Shown piece by piece: positions 55,254-64,000 of a stretch of DNA of 64,000 nucleotides. Source of the DNA: Adiantum capillus-veneris (taxonomy: Eukaryota > Streptophyta > Polypodiopsida > Polypodiales > Pteridaceae); NCBI GenBank assembly GCA_014529385.2, contig CM043943.1:99694355-99758354 (forward strand), written 5' to 3'. Position numbers and translations under genes: made by a program. The notes under the pieces are model-generated. The model was not told the DNA's origin. It was given only the letters and a program-made list of their open reading frames with translations, and did not search any database. Within the stretch, counting starts at the first letter, position 1; each line of letters begins with the position of its first letter.

Positions 55254-55600
55254 GTGAATCTACCTCTCCCTCACCTTTGTTAACTTCACTAGCCACTGGT
55301 TCAGAGCGAATAGCTCTAGTAAGGGTTTCTATAAAGCGACTAAACCACTAGATCCACGATGTGGGACCCAAACAGGTACGTTTTGGTTTACTTTCTCAGG
55401 GTTCGGTGTACGATGCCCTTCCATAATATTGTAGTCAGATGAAGAGTCACTAGACGCTATGTTTGGGTCTTGGGTTTTACTACGTTGGGTCCCCGCCGAG
55501 GGCGGAACCTGAGGTAGGTGGGTATTAAGAACCCGTGTAAGTCGAAGTGCTCTCTAGTTGCTCGACCTCTAGCACACAACCAGAGCAAAGATGCATGTGC

Positions 55601-56340
55601 CTTTGGCACCCTACGAGCATCGGCGAATACCCACAAAGGTTAACCGCTTGATTTTTTTGGGCATTTTACGTCCCGTTTTCACTCATTTTTTGATGTTTTT
55701 TAATGTCTTTTTACGATCAATTTTTGGATTAGAGTGTGTGATAACTTGAAACGAGCGTATCGCTCAGGGGGTCATGGTGTGCTTTCCAACACAAAGTTCG
55801 GTTACCCGAAGCTCCGATGGTCCTCAAAAGGGTCAATTTTTACTTAGGCGTAAGGCTAAAATAAGTAATTCCAAAGGGTGACTGAGGCCTGAGCCTGAGC
55901 ATGGGCTTTGGCCCGGGGAATGTTCCCGATCCCGGTCCTACCTTTAATTTTTTTTTATTTTTATTTTTGAAAAGAAGGTCACCGCGGTCACGCGGCGCGC
56001 ACGAGCATACACACACCTAACCTACCTACTTGCAACTAACAAAGCTACTTTACACACTAACATAGTACTACAACAACTAATTAGCTAACATATCTACTTA
56101 CTGTACCTTATAGATTTAACATTATAGATCTAATACCTTAAAGCTAACACCTTATCAACAGAAAACAGTACCTTACAACAAAAATCTAACACCTTATTAA
56201 CAAAAAATAGTACACTGCATCAAAAACAAAGTTCACAAATCCTTCTCAACAAGCCACACACCTTCTTTCTCTACCTTTTCTACATTTCACATTGAACCAT
56301 AAAGCAACATAGAGTGCTATTTGAGCTTAGTGCAGGGCAT
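55601..56340. other. 5' leader of the Tat-like element, no gene seen
   Basis: The leader lies between the primer site and gag. It includes an AC-rich segment with repeated AACACCTTA-type words (about 56130-56215). Confidence 0.6.
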
Positions 56341-56359
56341 TTCCCCGGCAACGGTGCCA
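56341..56359 (-). promoter_or_regulatory. Tat-like primer binding site
   Basis: TGGCACCGTTGCCGGGGAA lies three bases after the 5' LTR end. It is the primer site seen in many Tat/Athila elements. Confidence 0.85.
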
Positions 56360-56362
56360 AAA

Positions 56363-56906
56363 TGTGCACGTCTACTGCACGTGTCAAAGCAAGGGACTTA
56401 ATGTACACTGTGTGCGAGCCACAAATGGCTGCAAGCACACAACCAGATTAATGTAGTAAGCTCAAAAGAGCAAGGGTGTGTCACTCACCATCCTACGCTC
56501 GCCTTCGTGGAGGATTCCTCGTCGCGAAGAAGAGGGAGCTACTGCCGTGCCGCGCTCAACTACCTCGCCGCCACCGTGTCGTCGTAATGCTTGATCACAC
56601 ACACACACACACACACACTCTCTCTCTCTCTCTCTCTCATACACACACACACACAAGGAGATGAAGAAGAAATGGACATGGAGCAAGAGCACTCTTCAAT
56701 TGCACAAATGAGAGAATGAGTGATTTTTAGGTTTAGGTGACTTTTATATGAGCTCGCCCATTCACACTTGGGCGCCCATGCTTAGTGAACTAACCCTTGA
56801 ATGTTCCAGTTAGAGTGCTCCTCTCATCGGCGATCACTCTTACCCTTTTCTATTGGATCGACAAGCTTGGCCCATGACTACTAGAAGTGGACGCTAGTGG
56901 TTAACA
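56363..56906 (-). repeat. 5' LTR of the Tat-like element
   Basis: It starts TGTTAACCACTAGCG and ends GTGCACA. It contains a (CA)n(CT)n(CA)n microsatellite at about 56597-56655. Confidence 0.9.
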
Positions 56907-57220
56907 GCTAGGAAAAAAGTTAGTGTTTGGGGTTGAACAAATATTGATTTGTGGGGCATCTATGTAGTCCTCATGGCCGTTGACCTTGTTCAACTAAAGT
57001 GGATGCAATATAGAGGACAAAAAAGTCGTGCATAAATATCACAAAGGTGAGAAGATTTTTAGGTGCATGTATCTTCTATCTCATATGGATTCCACATTGT
57101 GCACATGTCCCAGACCCTCTTTATCAATTGCTAGGAAAAACCAAAGGTTTCAATGGAACGATGTACATGTAAATTCTCGCTGTTTTTGTGTCTTGTGGTT
57201 GTGTCTAGAATGATCATAAT
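56907..57220 (+). pseudogene. gypsy RT fragment, right part, split by the Tat-like element
   Basis: It continues the RT of 42078-42337 with VGHLCSPHGR, a stop, PCSTKVDAI, then ITKVRRFLGACIFYLIWIPH and DPLYQLLGKNQRFQW. Three or more stops show decay. After about 57220 the similarity is lost. Confidence 0.85.
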
Positions 57221-57800
57221 ATGACATTTTTACATGTCTTTGATAATTTTTTGGTGTCAATATGAGTGTGAAGTACCAAGCTATATGAATAGACAGATTA
57301 TATAGTACAGAATATGGGCAGCAAACACGGAGGATAGGTCAATAGCATGCAAAAATGCCACTTTTTTGTATCTAATTCTACACATAGTTTAAGAGTTTTT
57401 GTGGCTATAATAGCCGTATACTAAAACTAGGAACCCATTGAAGTTCATGGGAAAAATAGGTTTGTAGCATAAACAGTTTTATGATGTACCATGGGGGTAA
57501 CCGTGAAAGTATGTCATTTTTTATAAAATGCAGCATTGGCTTGGCTTTGGAAGCTTGTCATGACCAAGAAATCAAGCGATAGGCATGTTACTTATTTTTC
57601 AAAATTGAATGGGTTCTTAGCTTGAAGACCATGTAAGGAATTTTGAAAATTCAAACACATACTATGAGTATTGAATTTTCTTCCAAAACCTTGAACGGAC
57701 ACTTTTATGTCCTGGTAGGTTACCAAACTAGTGTAAAGGAGGCTATAGTGTAAGCGCATATACACAACAATCCCGTTGAAAAAGCATCGCATAACACTCA
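57221..57800. other. unassigned stretch between two gypsy remnants
   Basis: It is AT-rich with scattered short frames; no domain was recognised. Confidence 0.6.
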
Positions 57801-57801
57801 C

Positions 57802-60800
57802 ATGTCTGACACTGCACCTGCAAATTCACGAACACAACATAGACATCGTAAGAGAAAATTTACAATAGCTGCATGTGATGCATTCCAGAAGCCCAAGGGG
57901 CCTAACGCAAAAAAAGGGATTGTCCTGAGGAAAAATATGCCACCCAAGGTAAGAAGAAAGCGGTGCACATGGTGCAACTACTACCTCTTGAGTCCTCCTC
58001 TCGGTTTTTTGAATGTGGAAGTAACACAAAAGGATTGCCCCAAGGGGAAATCTGTTGCCCAAGGTAAGGACAAAGTGGTGCACATGGTGCAACTGTTGCC
58101 TCTTGAGTCCTCCTCTCATTTTTTGAATGTCGAAGTAACACATATCAAAGCGGTACACAAGTGTTATATCACGGCCTCAATGTGGTAGCCGACCTTTGGT
58201 CTATATGAGCTGGTGCATATGCATGGGTTTATCCAAGGTCACAAGGTGCGATTCTTGGCAAACAATGGTGCTTCACACAATCTCATTAACGATAAGTAGT
58301 CAAACGACTCGATTTTCCATAGACTCTGAGTTTCCACCGCTAAAGGGTAGTGATGATTAACGGCCATGACGTCGAGGCATGGGATACTTAAGTGAAAGAA
58401 GTACCACTGAAGATTCAAGGATACTGCAAGTCCTTGAATTTTCAAGTCATGAATATGGATCGGCCAGATGTAGTTTTTAGTTAGGAGTGGTTATATAGTT
58501 TAGGATCATCATTAAAATGTAGCTATGAGCACAATAGTTTGAAATTCAAATCCAATGGCGTACACATGCTACTGTTGGGGGAGAAGGATGTTCCTTCCTT
58601 GCCACTTATTTGTACAACTGAGCTTATGAAGCTCTCTTCTCAAGATGAAATAGAAGAACTCTTTTTGTATTAATCACTAATATGCCGTTTTCTAATTAAA
58701 TTCAATAATGTTTTGAATGACAATTCCTCAACGCCACATGCTTCTTTCTCTTCGCTTCCAACTATGGCTAATTCTCTCTCACTAGAACAAGCAAATATTG
58801 CTAATGAGTTAAAGATTTATTGATAAATTACAAAGGTCTCCCAAATGATTTGCCACTAGGGTTATCATTGACACGTGCTTTGCAACATGGCATAGACGTG
58901 GTTGCAAGCAGTAAGCCATAAGTAAACAACACTATAGAATGAGTCATTTCAAGGTTGCTGAGGTGGAGTGTCAGCTTACTAACTACCTCAATAGAGGATT
59001 TATACAACCCAATTTTTCACCATTGGCCTCTCTGGTCTTATTGGTGATGAAAAAGACGATAGTATGTGCATATGCGTAGATTATTGTGGACTAAATGCAA
59101 TATTGTTAAGAATAAGTATCCATTATTGAGAGTGGATGAGTTATTTGATAAGCTCATCCATGCTTGTATCTTCACGAAATAGAATTGTGGTTAGGGTATT
59201 ATCAAGTACGCATTTGGCTTGCTGATATACCCAAGGTTTGGACACTATGAGTTTTTGGTTATGCCCTTTGGGTTGACAAATGTGCCAACAACTTTCATGA
59301 CGCTTATGGGAGAGTGCCCTGAGACCATATATGGGCAAGTTTGTTATTGTTTTCCTCGACGACATTCTAGATACAATGCCTCTAAGAGGTTAGGAGGTGT
59401 CCTTCTCCCAAAAATTTGGAAGAGTTACACATTTTCTTGGAATTTGCAACTTTTTTACTAAAGCTTCGTTAAAAACTATGCTCATATTGTTGTTCCTATG
59501 ATGAATCAACTAAAATCCAAGGGGAAAACCTATCAATAGGGAGAACCTCAACAATAAAGTTTTGATGCTCTCAAGGATGCATTAGCCCCATCTTCTATTT
59601 TAGATATTGTGGACCCTTTGAGATTGTTTGTACTAGAAACGGGTGCTAGTAATTGTGTTATTAGAGCACTCTTCTGTAGGAGGGAAGGCCAATTGAATTT
59701 GAAAGCAAAGAAGCTTGATTCTTCATAGTAAAATTATTATGCTTACAAAAGATAACTCTATGTAATAGTGTCTACTTTGAAAATGTGGTGACATTATTTG
59801 TATGGAGCTCATTTTAAGATTGTATTTGACCATGAAAGTATAAAATGATTTATGTGTTAAAAAAATTTGAAGGGTTGAAAGGCCTCGTAGGCTGAGATTC
59901 TTCAAGAGTATGATGCAAAACTCCGGTATTGTAAATGACGATACAATGTGGTAGCTTACGCTTTTAGTCATAAACCTGAGATCAACTCTCTTCATTTCAT
60001 TGCACTTCAAAGTGAGTTTTTGGAATCTCTCAAGGGTAAATATGAGCATGATGACACATACTCCAAAGTGTGGATCCACGTGAAAATGAGAGATCCTTCT
60101 CACTCCAGTGCTCGTAATGTGTCTTTAACCTCCACACCTAGTTCTTATCTTTTGAGTGATGAGCTAGAAAGATGGAAGAATTTTTCTATAAATGATTACC
60201 TACACCACAAGGGGAGAGTTTGTGTACTGATGGACATAAACATTCGGCATCAAATTCATTATGAATGTCATAACGGTCCTAGTGCAAGCCACCCAATCAT
60301 AAGGAAAACTTAAGTACTTGTATTACAACATTTTTATTGGCCGCGTTTACATAGGTTTGTTCAAAACTATGTCTTACATTACCAAAAATGTCAAGTAAAT
60401 AAAGCAGAGCGCCTGACAGCAGGAGGTCTCTTGCATCCATTGGAGATTCCTAATGGTAAATGGAAAAGTATCTCTATGGACTTAATTGTGGGTTTACTAA
60501 CCACTGCACAAGATCATGAGTCGGTCTGGGTGATCGTCGATCGGTTGACTAAACTTTGCAAGTTTATTCCGACCAAATCCATTAGTAAAACTCTAGAGCT
60601 AGCCAAGTTATTTATTGACAATCCGTACAAGTTGTATGATTTACCAAGCAATATTATGAGTGATTGTGATCCCAAGTTTAACAGTCATTCTTGGAGGCCT
60701 GTGCTTAAACGATTGGGTACACAACTCAACATCAATACTGCGTATCATCCTGAAATGGATGGTCAAACGTGTTGACTAAGTGCTAGAGGATATGCTACAA

Positions 60801-61093
60801 GTATCTTCGGTATTTCATGTAAGTCGTTTACATAAACACTTACATAAGGACGACAATGTTATTGACCAAAAAAATTTGGTTGATTTTATTGAACCTCCAA
60901 CCCAATCGTATGAACGTGAGTGTATTCTTGAGTATCATGATCTACGTACACATCACCATGTACATTAACAGGCATTGGTTAAGTGGAAAGATAGATTTGA
61001 AGAAGGTGCCACTTGGAAAAACATTAGTGTCTTGAGAAGAAATTTCTCATTTTTGTTTTCAAGGACAAAAAAGCTTCTCCAAGGGGGGAGAAA
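57802..61093 (+). pseudogene. Ty3/gypsy chromovirus, heavily decayed gag-pol
   Basis: In order are a basic gag part with a ~115-bp tandem duplication (57950-58145), then protease with FLANNGASHNLIND (Asn where Asp is expected, near 58255) and NMDRPDVVLG-type sequence. RT fragments follow ([20 protein letters not shown], near 59235), then RNase H (FVLETGASNCVI, Gly for Asp). The integrase has [19 protein letters not shown] and IMSDCDPKFN, ending NTAYHPEMDGQTC near 60775. A chromodomain-like tail (KWKDRFEEGATWKN-like, frame-shifted, near 60980) leads to the polypurine tract CCAAGGGGGGAGAAA and an LTR start TGTTAGG at 61094. Dozens of stops and frameshifts make it one of the oldest elements here. 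Confidence 0.85.
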
Positions 61094-61229
61094 TGTTAGG
61101 CCAGGGCCAGTCTGAACTATCTTGGGGGTTCCTATATAAACGGTAAAGGTTGGGTGGAGAGATAGAGTTCAGACTTCCTCTGGTCTCATATTTAGGAGTT
61201 AATACCTTTCCCAAAAGAGAAACATGCTT
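61094..61229 (+). repeat. start of the decayed chromovirus 3' LTR
   Basis: TGTTAGGCC begins just after the polypurine tract, and a TATATAAACGG box follows at about 61132-61142. The LTR end was not found; copia sequence follows. Confidence 0.65.
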
Positions 61230-62190
61230 TGCAATGCAAACGAGTCTACAAGTTGAAGATGACACCACGTCGATGCTAAGCCTCGATACAATGTTAGATT
61301 GGTTGCCAAAGAGTTCAAGTAGAAGTATAGATTTGGGCGAGTTTTTTTGCGAATTTTCAAAATTACATACAACAGTGAAAGACAAAGAGAATTCTTTTAT
61401 AAGCTCAAGAGAAGCCTTTATGTTTTAAAGAAGGCACCAAGGGAATGTCATGAAAGTTTTGATGCCTTCTTGAAGTCTTAAGGTATAGGCAAAGCAAAAT
61501 CGATCATTGCCTCTACACAAAGAGAGGTAGAGATGGTAGTCTTTTGATTTTGATTCTTTGTGTGGATGATACACTCATAGATGATAACATTCTTGAGATA
61601 CATGCATTAAAGTATAGCTATATGAGAGCTTTGACATGAAGAATATATGAGAAACAAAGAATGTTCTTGGTATATGCGTATTATGCACAATAGGTCAAAG
61701 AAGTTTCTTTACTCATCATGAAGAGAGTACATGTGTTGTGCGCTAAAGCATTTCATAAGTGGAGAGGTGGAACCTGATATTTACTCCTTTGCCTCAATAA
61801 GTGAAACTCAACCAAGAAGATTGTCCGAAATGTGATGCTAAGATGGCCAAGGTTCCTTGTGCATCTACTGTTAGTTCTTTGATGTACACCTTAAGGCTCT
61901 CACGCATTGCATTTGCAATGGAAGTTGCTAGCATATTGATGGAAAATCATGGTAAGAAGCATTGGGAGGCAGTGAAAGGTGTGCTTAGATATTGGAATGG
62001 TACAAAAGAGTTGTGTGTTTTCTCTAGAGGAAAGAAACGTATAGTTGGGTACACAAATGTAGATTATGCAAGGAATGTGGAAAATGCAAGCTCTATGTTA
62101 GGTATCGTCTTTACATTCACTTCTATTGCAATTTCATGACATTCTTGTTGTTTGCTAGATTGTCATCTCAATTATCCCAAAGCAAAAATA
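61230..62190 (+). pseudogene. copia RT-RNase H fragment
   Basis: It reads VRLVAKEFK, LKRSLYVLKKAPRECHESFDAF, a damaged catalytic region (FVWMIHS near 61560), then VPCASTVSSLMYTLRLSRIA, GKKHWEAVKGVLRYWNGTKE and VGYTNVDYARNVENASSM. These are the copia RT C terminus and RNase H start. Many stops and frame changes are present. No LTR was identified. Confidence 0.85.
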
Positions 62191-62340
62191 CATGTATAGT
62201 TGGCTACACAAATGTAGACTATGCAAGGATTGTGGACAACACAAGGTCTACATTAGCTATCATCCCGGTATCTTCTTTACATATCACTTATATTGTAGTT
62301 TCATGGTGATTTTTTTTTTGCAAGTTTGTACATCTCAATC
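62041..62340 (+). repeat. imperfect tandem duplication of the RNase H segment
   Basis: The block TAGTTGG-TACACAAATGTAGA at about 62042-62170 recurs, more diverged, at about 62198-62340. Confidence 0.75.
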
Positions 62341-62640
62341 TACCAAAGCAATTATGTATGTTGTTTGCTTTGGAACACACTAGAGGCATAGTGCCACCTA
62401 AATAAAAAAACCTACACCAACAAAGGATCACTATATAAACATGTAAATATGTGATCGTAAGCATGTGATAAACAAGAATCAAGTGGTGGTAGTGCAAACT
62501 TAGTAATGCTTCTTGTTAGAGAATTATGTTTATAGCAGTGGAATAACTTGATTACCTATGTGTAAGCCTATGGTTTACTTGCATGGATATAAGTTCATTA
62601 CTCGCGAATGCATCACTTAGTTGCACACACAGTTACAGAA
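62341..62640. other. no gene seen
   Basis: A short AT-rich stretch between the copia fragment and the gag chimera. Confidence 0.6.
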
Positions 62641-63675
62641 GCATATGATCATATGGTCCAAATTGTATCTACCTTCTCCTACAACATGCGTAGCAGTTGG
62701 TGGTCCAAGTGATCCAATCATGCTCCATGTTTCTGGCATTTTTGGTTCTTCACGTGGATAATATCCTGCTTTTGGCATATATCCACTAGGCTCTTCATAA
62801 TATGCTAGGATTGGCACTAAGGATTGCTCCTCATGTTCTTCTATTGCTGGTGTGTATCTAACTCCTACTGGTCTTGTCCTTGGCAGTGCGGGTTGTTGTC
62901 CCAAGATAGGTTGTGGTCTTTCAACTCCTACAGGCCTTGAAAGAATCCATGTTGTATATCTAGGAACCGATGGAGATTGTGTTGGGGCTACTTGGGCTTG
63001 TGGGTGTTCCTTTATGTATCCCTTAATTGTAATAGCACTCCCAGTTGCGTGATTTGTCTATTTTTGCACTATTGCACACCACTTTGATTGTTTAGCCTAC
63101 AATTTAGCAAATGGATATATCATCTTGAGAACTTCTTCAATGAGTTGCTCTTAGTTTATTAGAGATTCAGATTTTTGTACTAACTTGGCAGATTTGCAGC
63201 CATTATGCTACAATGAGGTATCATCATCTAATTCCTTGTATTCTCCCTCCTTGTAGACAACATAGCTATCTACCAAGTAGAGAGCCTCCTTCATCAACTC
63301 ATTCAATGTAGGAATCTTTTTCATGTGAAGGTCTTTCTGGACACCTACATTTCTTGATCCTTGGATAAAAATGAGCATTAACCTTGATTGGGTTGGAAAT
63401 TCTTCTATTAGGCAGAGCTTCACATATCTGTTCAGCCTTAAGACTGCTTTTTGTACGGACTCTCCTTCTTTACGCTTGAATTTTTGGATTCGCGAGACAA
63501 TGTTGTGGGCTATCCCTCTTCGAGATAATTCCTTGATAAACTCGTCAAACACCTCCTTCATTGACTCAAAATCCTTACGTTCAACATAATCAAACCAGGT
63601 GGCGGAATTCTCCACTAGAGTTACTCCGAAACCCATGAATTGTGTGGGAAAGTTAAGACTTTGAGCTAAAAGGTG
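62641..63675 (-). pseudogene. retrotransposon gag fragment
   Basis: Minus-strand translation has ENSATWFDYVERKDFESMKE, then RIQKFKRKEGESVQKAVLRL and LIEEFPTQSRLMLIFIQGSR, the layout of a retrotransposon gag domain. A Pro-rich linker follows (PVGVERPQPILGQQPALPRT). Short gaps and stops separate the two. The upstream side joins an unrelated RT piece at about 63675. Confidence 0.7.
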
Positions 63676-64000
63676 AAGAACTAGGCTAATCAGCCCCTTC
63701 TCTAAAATCTCCTCAACCTGGCCCATAATCTCTTTCTAATGAGCCACATTAACCCTGTAGGGAAGTCTGTTTGGTGGGCTACACCCTTGCACCAAATCTA
63801 TCATATGGTCATTAGGCCTCTCCAACGGCAATTGTGACGGTAATGAGTCAGGAAAACAGTCATTAAACTCTCTCAAGAATGCCGACCTTTCTTTACATAA
63901 CACAGAAAAAATTGACTAACAACTATGTGAAACATCACGTGCAAAAATCAACTATGCAACAATATGATTTTTAATCAATGAAGTGATAGCCGAAGCAGAT
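63676..64000 (-). pseudogene. gypsy protease/RT linker fragment, cut by the window edge
   Basis: Minus-strand reading SASAITSLIKNHIVA, FLREFNDCFPDSLPSQLPLE, MIDLVQGCSPPNRLPYRVN and EIMGQVEEILEKGLI matches the same segment of the first gypsy (2160-2450). It ends abruptly at the gag fragment and continues past the right edge. Confidence 0.85.

Larger units (their letters stand above)
50405..55600 (-). pseudogene. Tat-like gag and protease N-terminal part
   Basis: Gag starts near 55600 (RALRLTRVLNTHLPQVPPSA) and is interrupted by the foldback unit. It continues from 53479 with LYMQAARERKMESFLEQHR. Four zinc knuckles follow: CSVCYGPHSTNEC (about 52303-52265), CNACGRYGHQAKDC (about 52232-52191), CYECGGPHRVAEC (about 51778-51740) and CNRCGIDHLIAQC (about 51666-51629). 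Then come a helical stretch (51125-50727) and the protease site KEILDGGAGVSIVTKN (about 50600). The reading frame is broken by stops and shifts, including one between knuckles 2 and 3. Confidence 0.75.
42338..56906 (-). mobile_element. Tat/Athila-like gypsy element, no RT or integrase recognised
   Basis: LTRs 56363-56906 (5') and 42338-42944 (3') begin TGTTAACCAC on the minus strand and end TGCACA or TGTACA. The primer site TGGCACCGTTGCCGGGGAA (56359-56341) is the type common in Tat/Athila elements. The 3' LTR follows AGAAAGTGGGACA. Gag has four zinc knuckles, followed by a protease. No RT, RNase H or integrase motif was found in the 8.4 kb that is the element's own internal sequence, so it depends on others or is deleted. 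It holds two younger insertions (47128-50399, 53485-55253) and itself splits a gypsy RT. Flanking 5-mers TTTAG and GCTAG match at only three positions. Confidence 0.8.

Overview
This window looks like a transposon-dense stretch of a large-genome land plant. The only host gene recognised is organellar oligopeptidase (OOP, peptidase family M3). The rest is LTR retrotransposons (Ty3/gypsy and Ty1/copia, several primed by TGGTATCAGAGC), LINE fragments, a hAT-like fragment, satellite-like repeats and microsatellites. The gene body is swollen by a roughly 24.6-kb intron full of nested elements. That habit is typical of ferns, gymnosperms and other large plant genomes, but the species cannot be fixed from this sequence alone.

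Layout, left to right. 1-10972 (+): a broken Ty3/gypsy element whose 5' LTR is cut by the window edge. Its reverse transcriptase is interrupted by a second, partly deleted gypsy (2565-5359, -), and its integrase by a tandem array of four ~480-bp units (6515-8413). It sits inside the 3' end of a LINE (10973-11793, +), which lies in an OOP intron. 11805-40922 (-): the first seven exons of OOP, encoding about 422 residues. The exons with the zinc-protease motif are not here and should lie left of the window. OOP intron 4 (12448-37038) holds a LINE endonuclease fragment, a chromovirus (14245-26142) with a copia element in its 3' LTR and a solo LTR near its gag start, LTR fragments, a hAT/DUF659 fragment, a chimeric gypsy (28160-34194) and a mosaic of gypsy pieces (34195-36412).

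Upstream of OOP (41480-64000) only transposon DNA was recognised. A copia protease remnant is followed by a gypsy RT that was split by a 14.6-kb Tat/Athila-like element (42338-56906, -). That element has gag and protease but no recognisable RT or integrase. It carries two further insertions: an LTR element without recognisable coding (47128-50399, 5-bp target duplication CAGAA) and a 1.77-kb inverted-repeat 'foldback' unit with TG...CA ends (53485-55253, target duplication GTGAA). Then come a heavily decayed chromovirus (57800-61093), a copia RT-RNase H fragment (61230-62340) and a gag/RT chimera running off the right edge.

The nesting gives a relative chronology: gene, then LINE or gypsy, then younger gypsy or copia. 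The copia element (LTRs about 98% identical, one premature stop) is the best preserved. Nothing in the window looks like a defence cluster or operon. The two most unusual structures are the foldback unit with LTR-like ends and the tandem array inside an integrase gene. Coordinates of intact elements were fixed by LTR ends and target duplications read by eye. Domain names come from motif recognition and not from searches.
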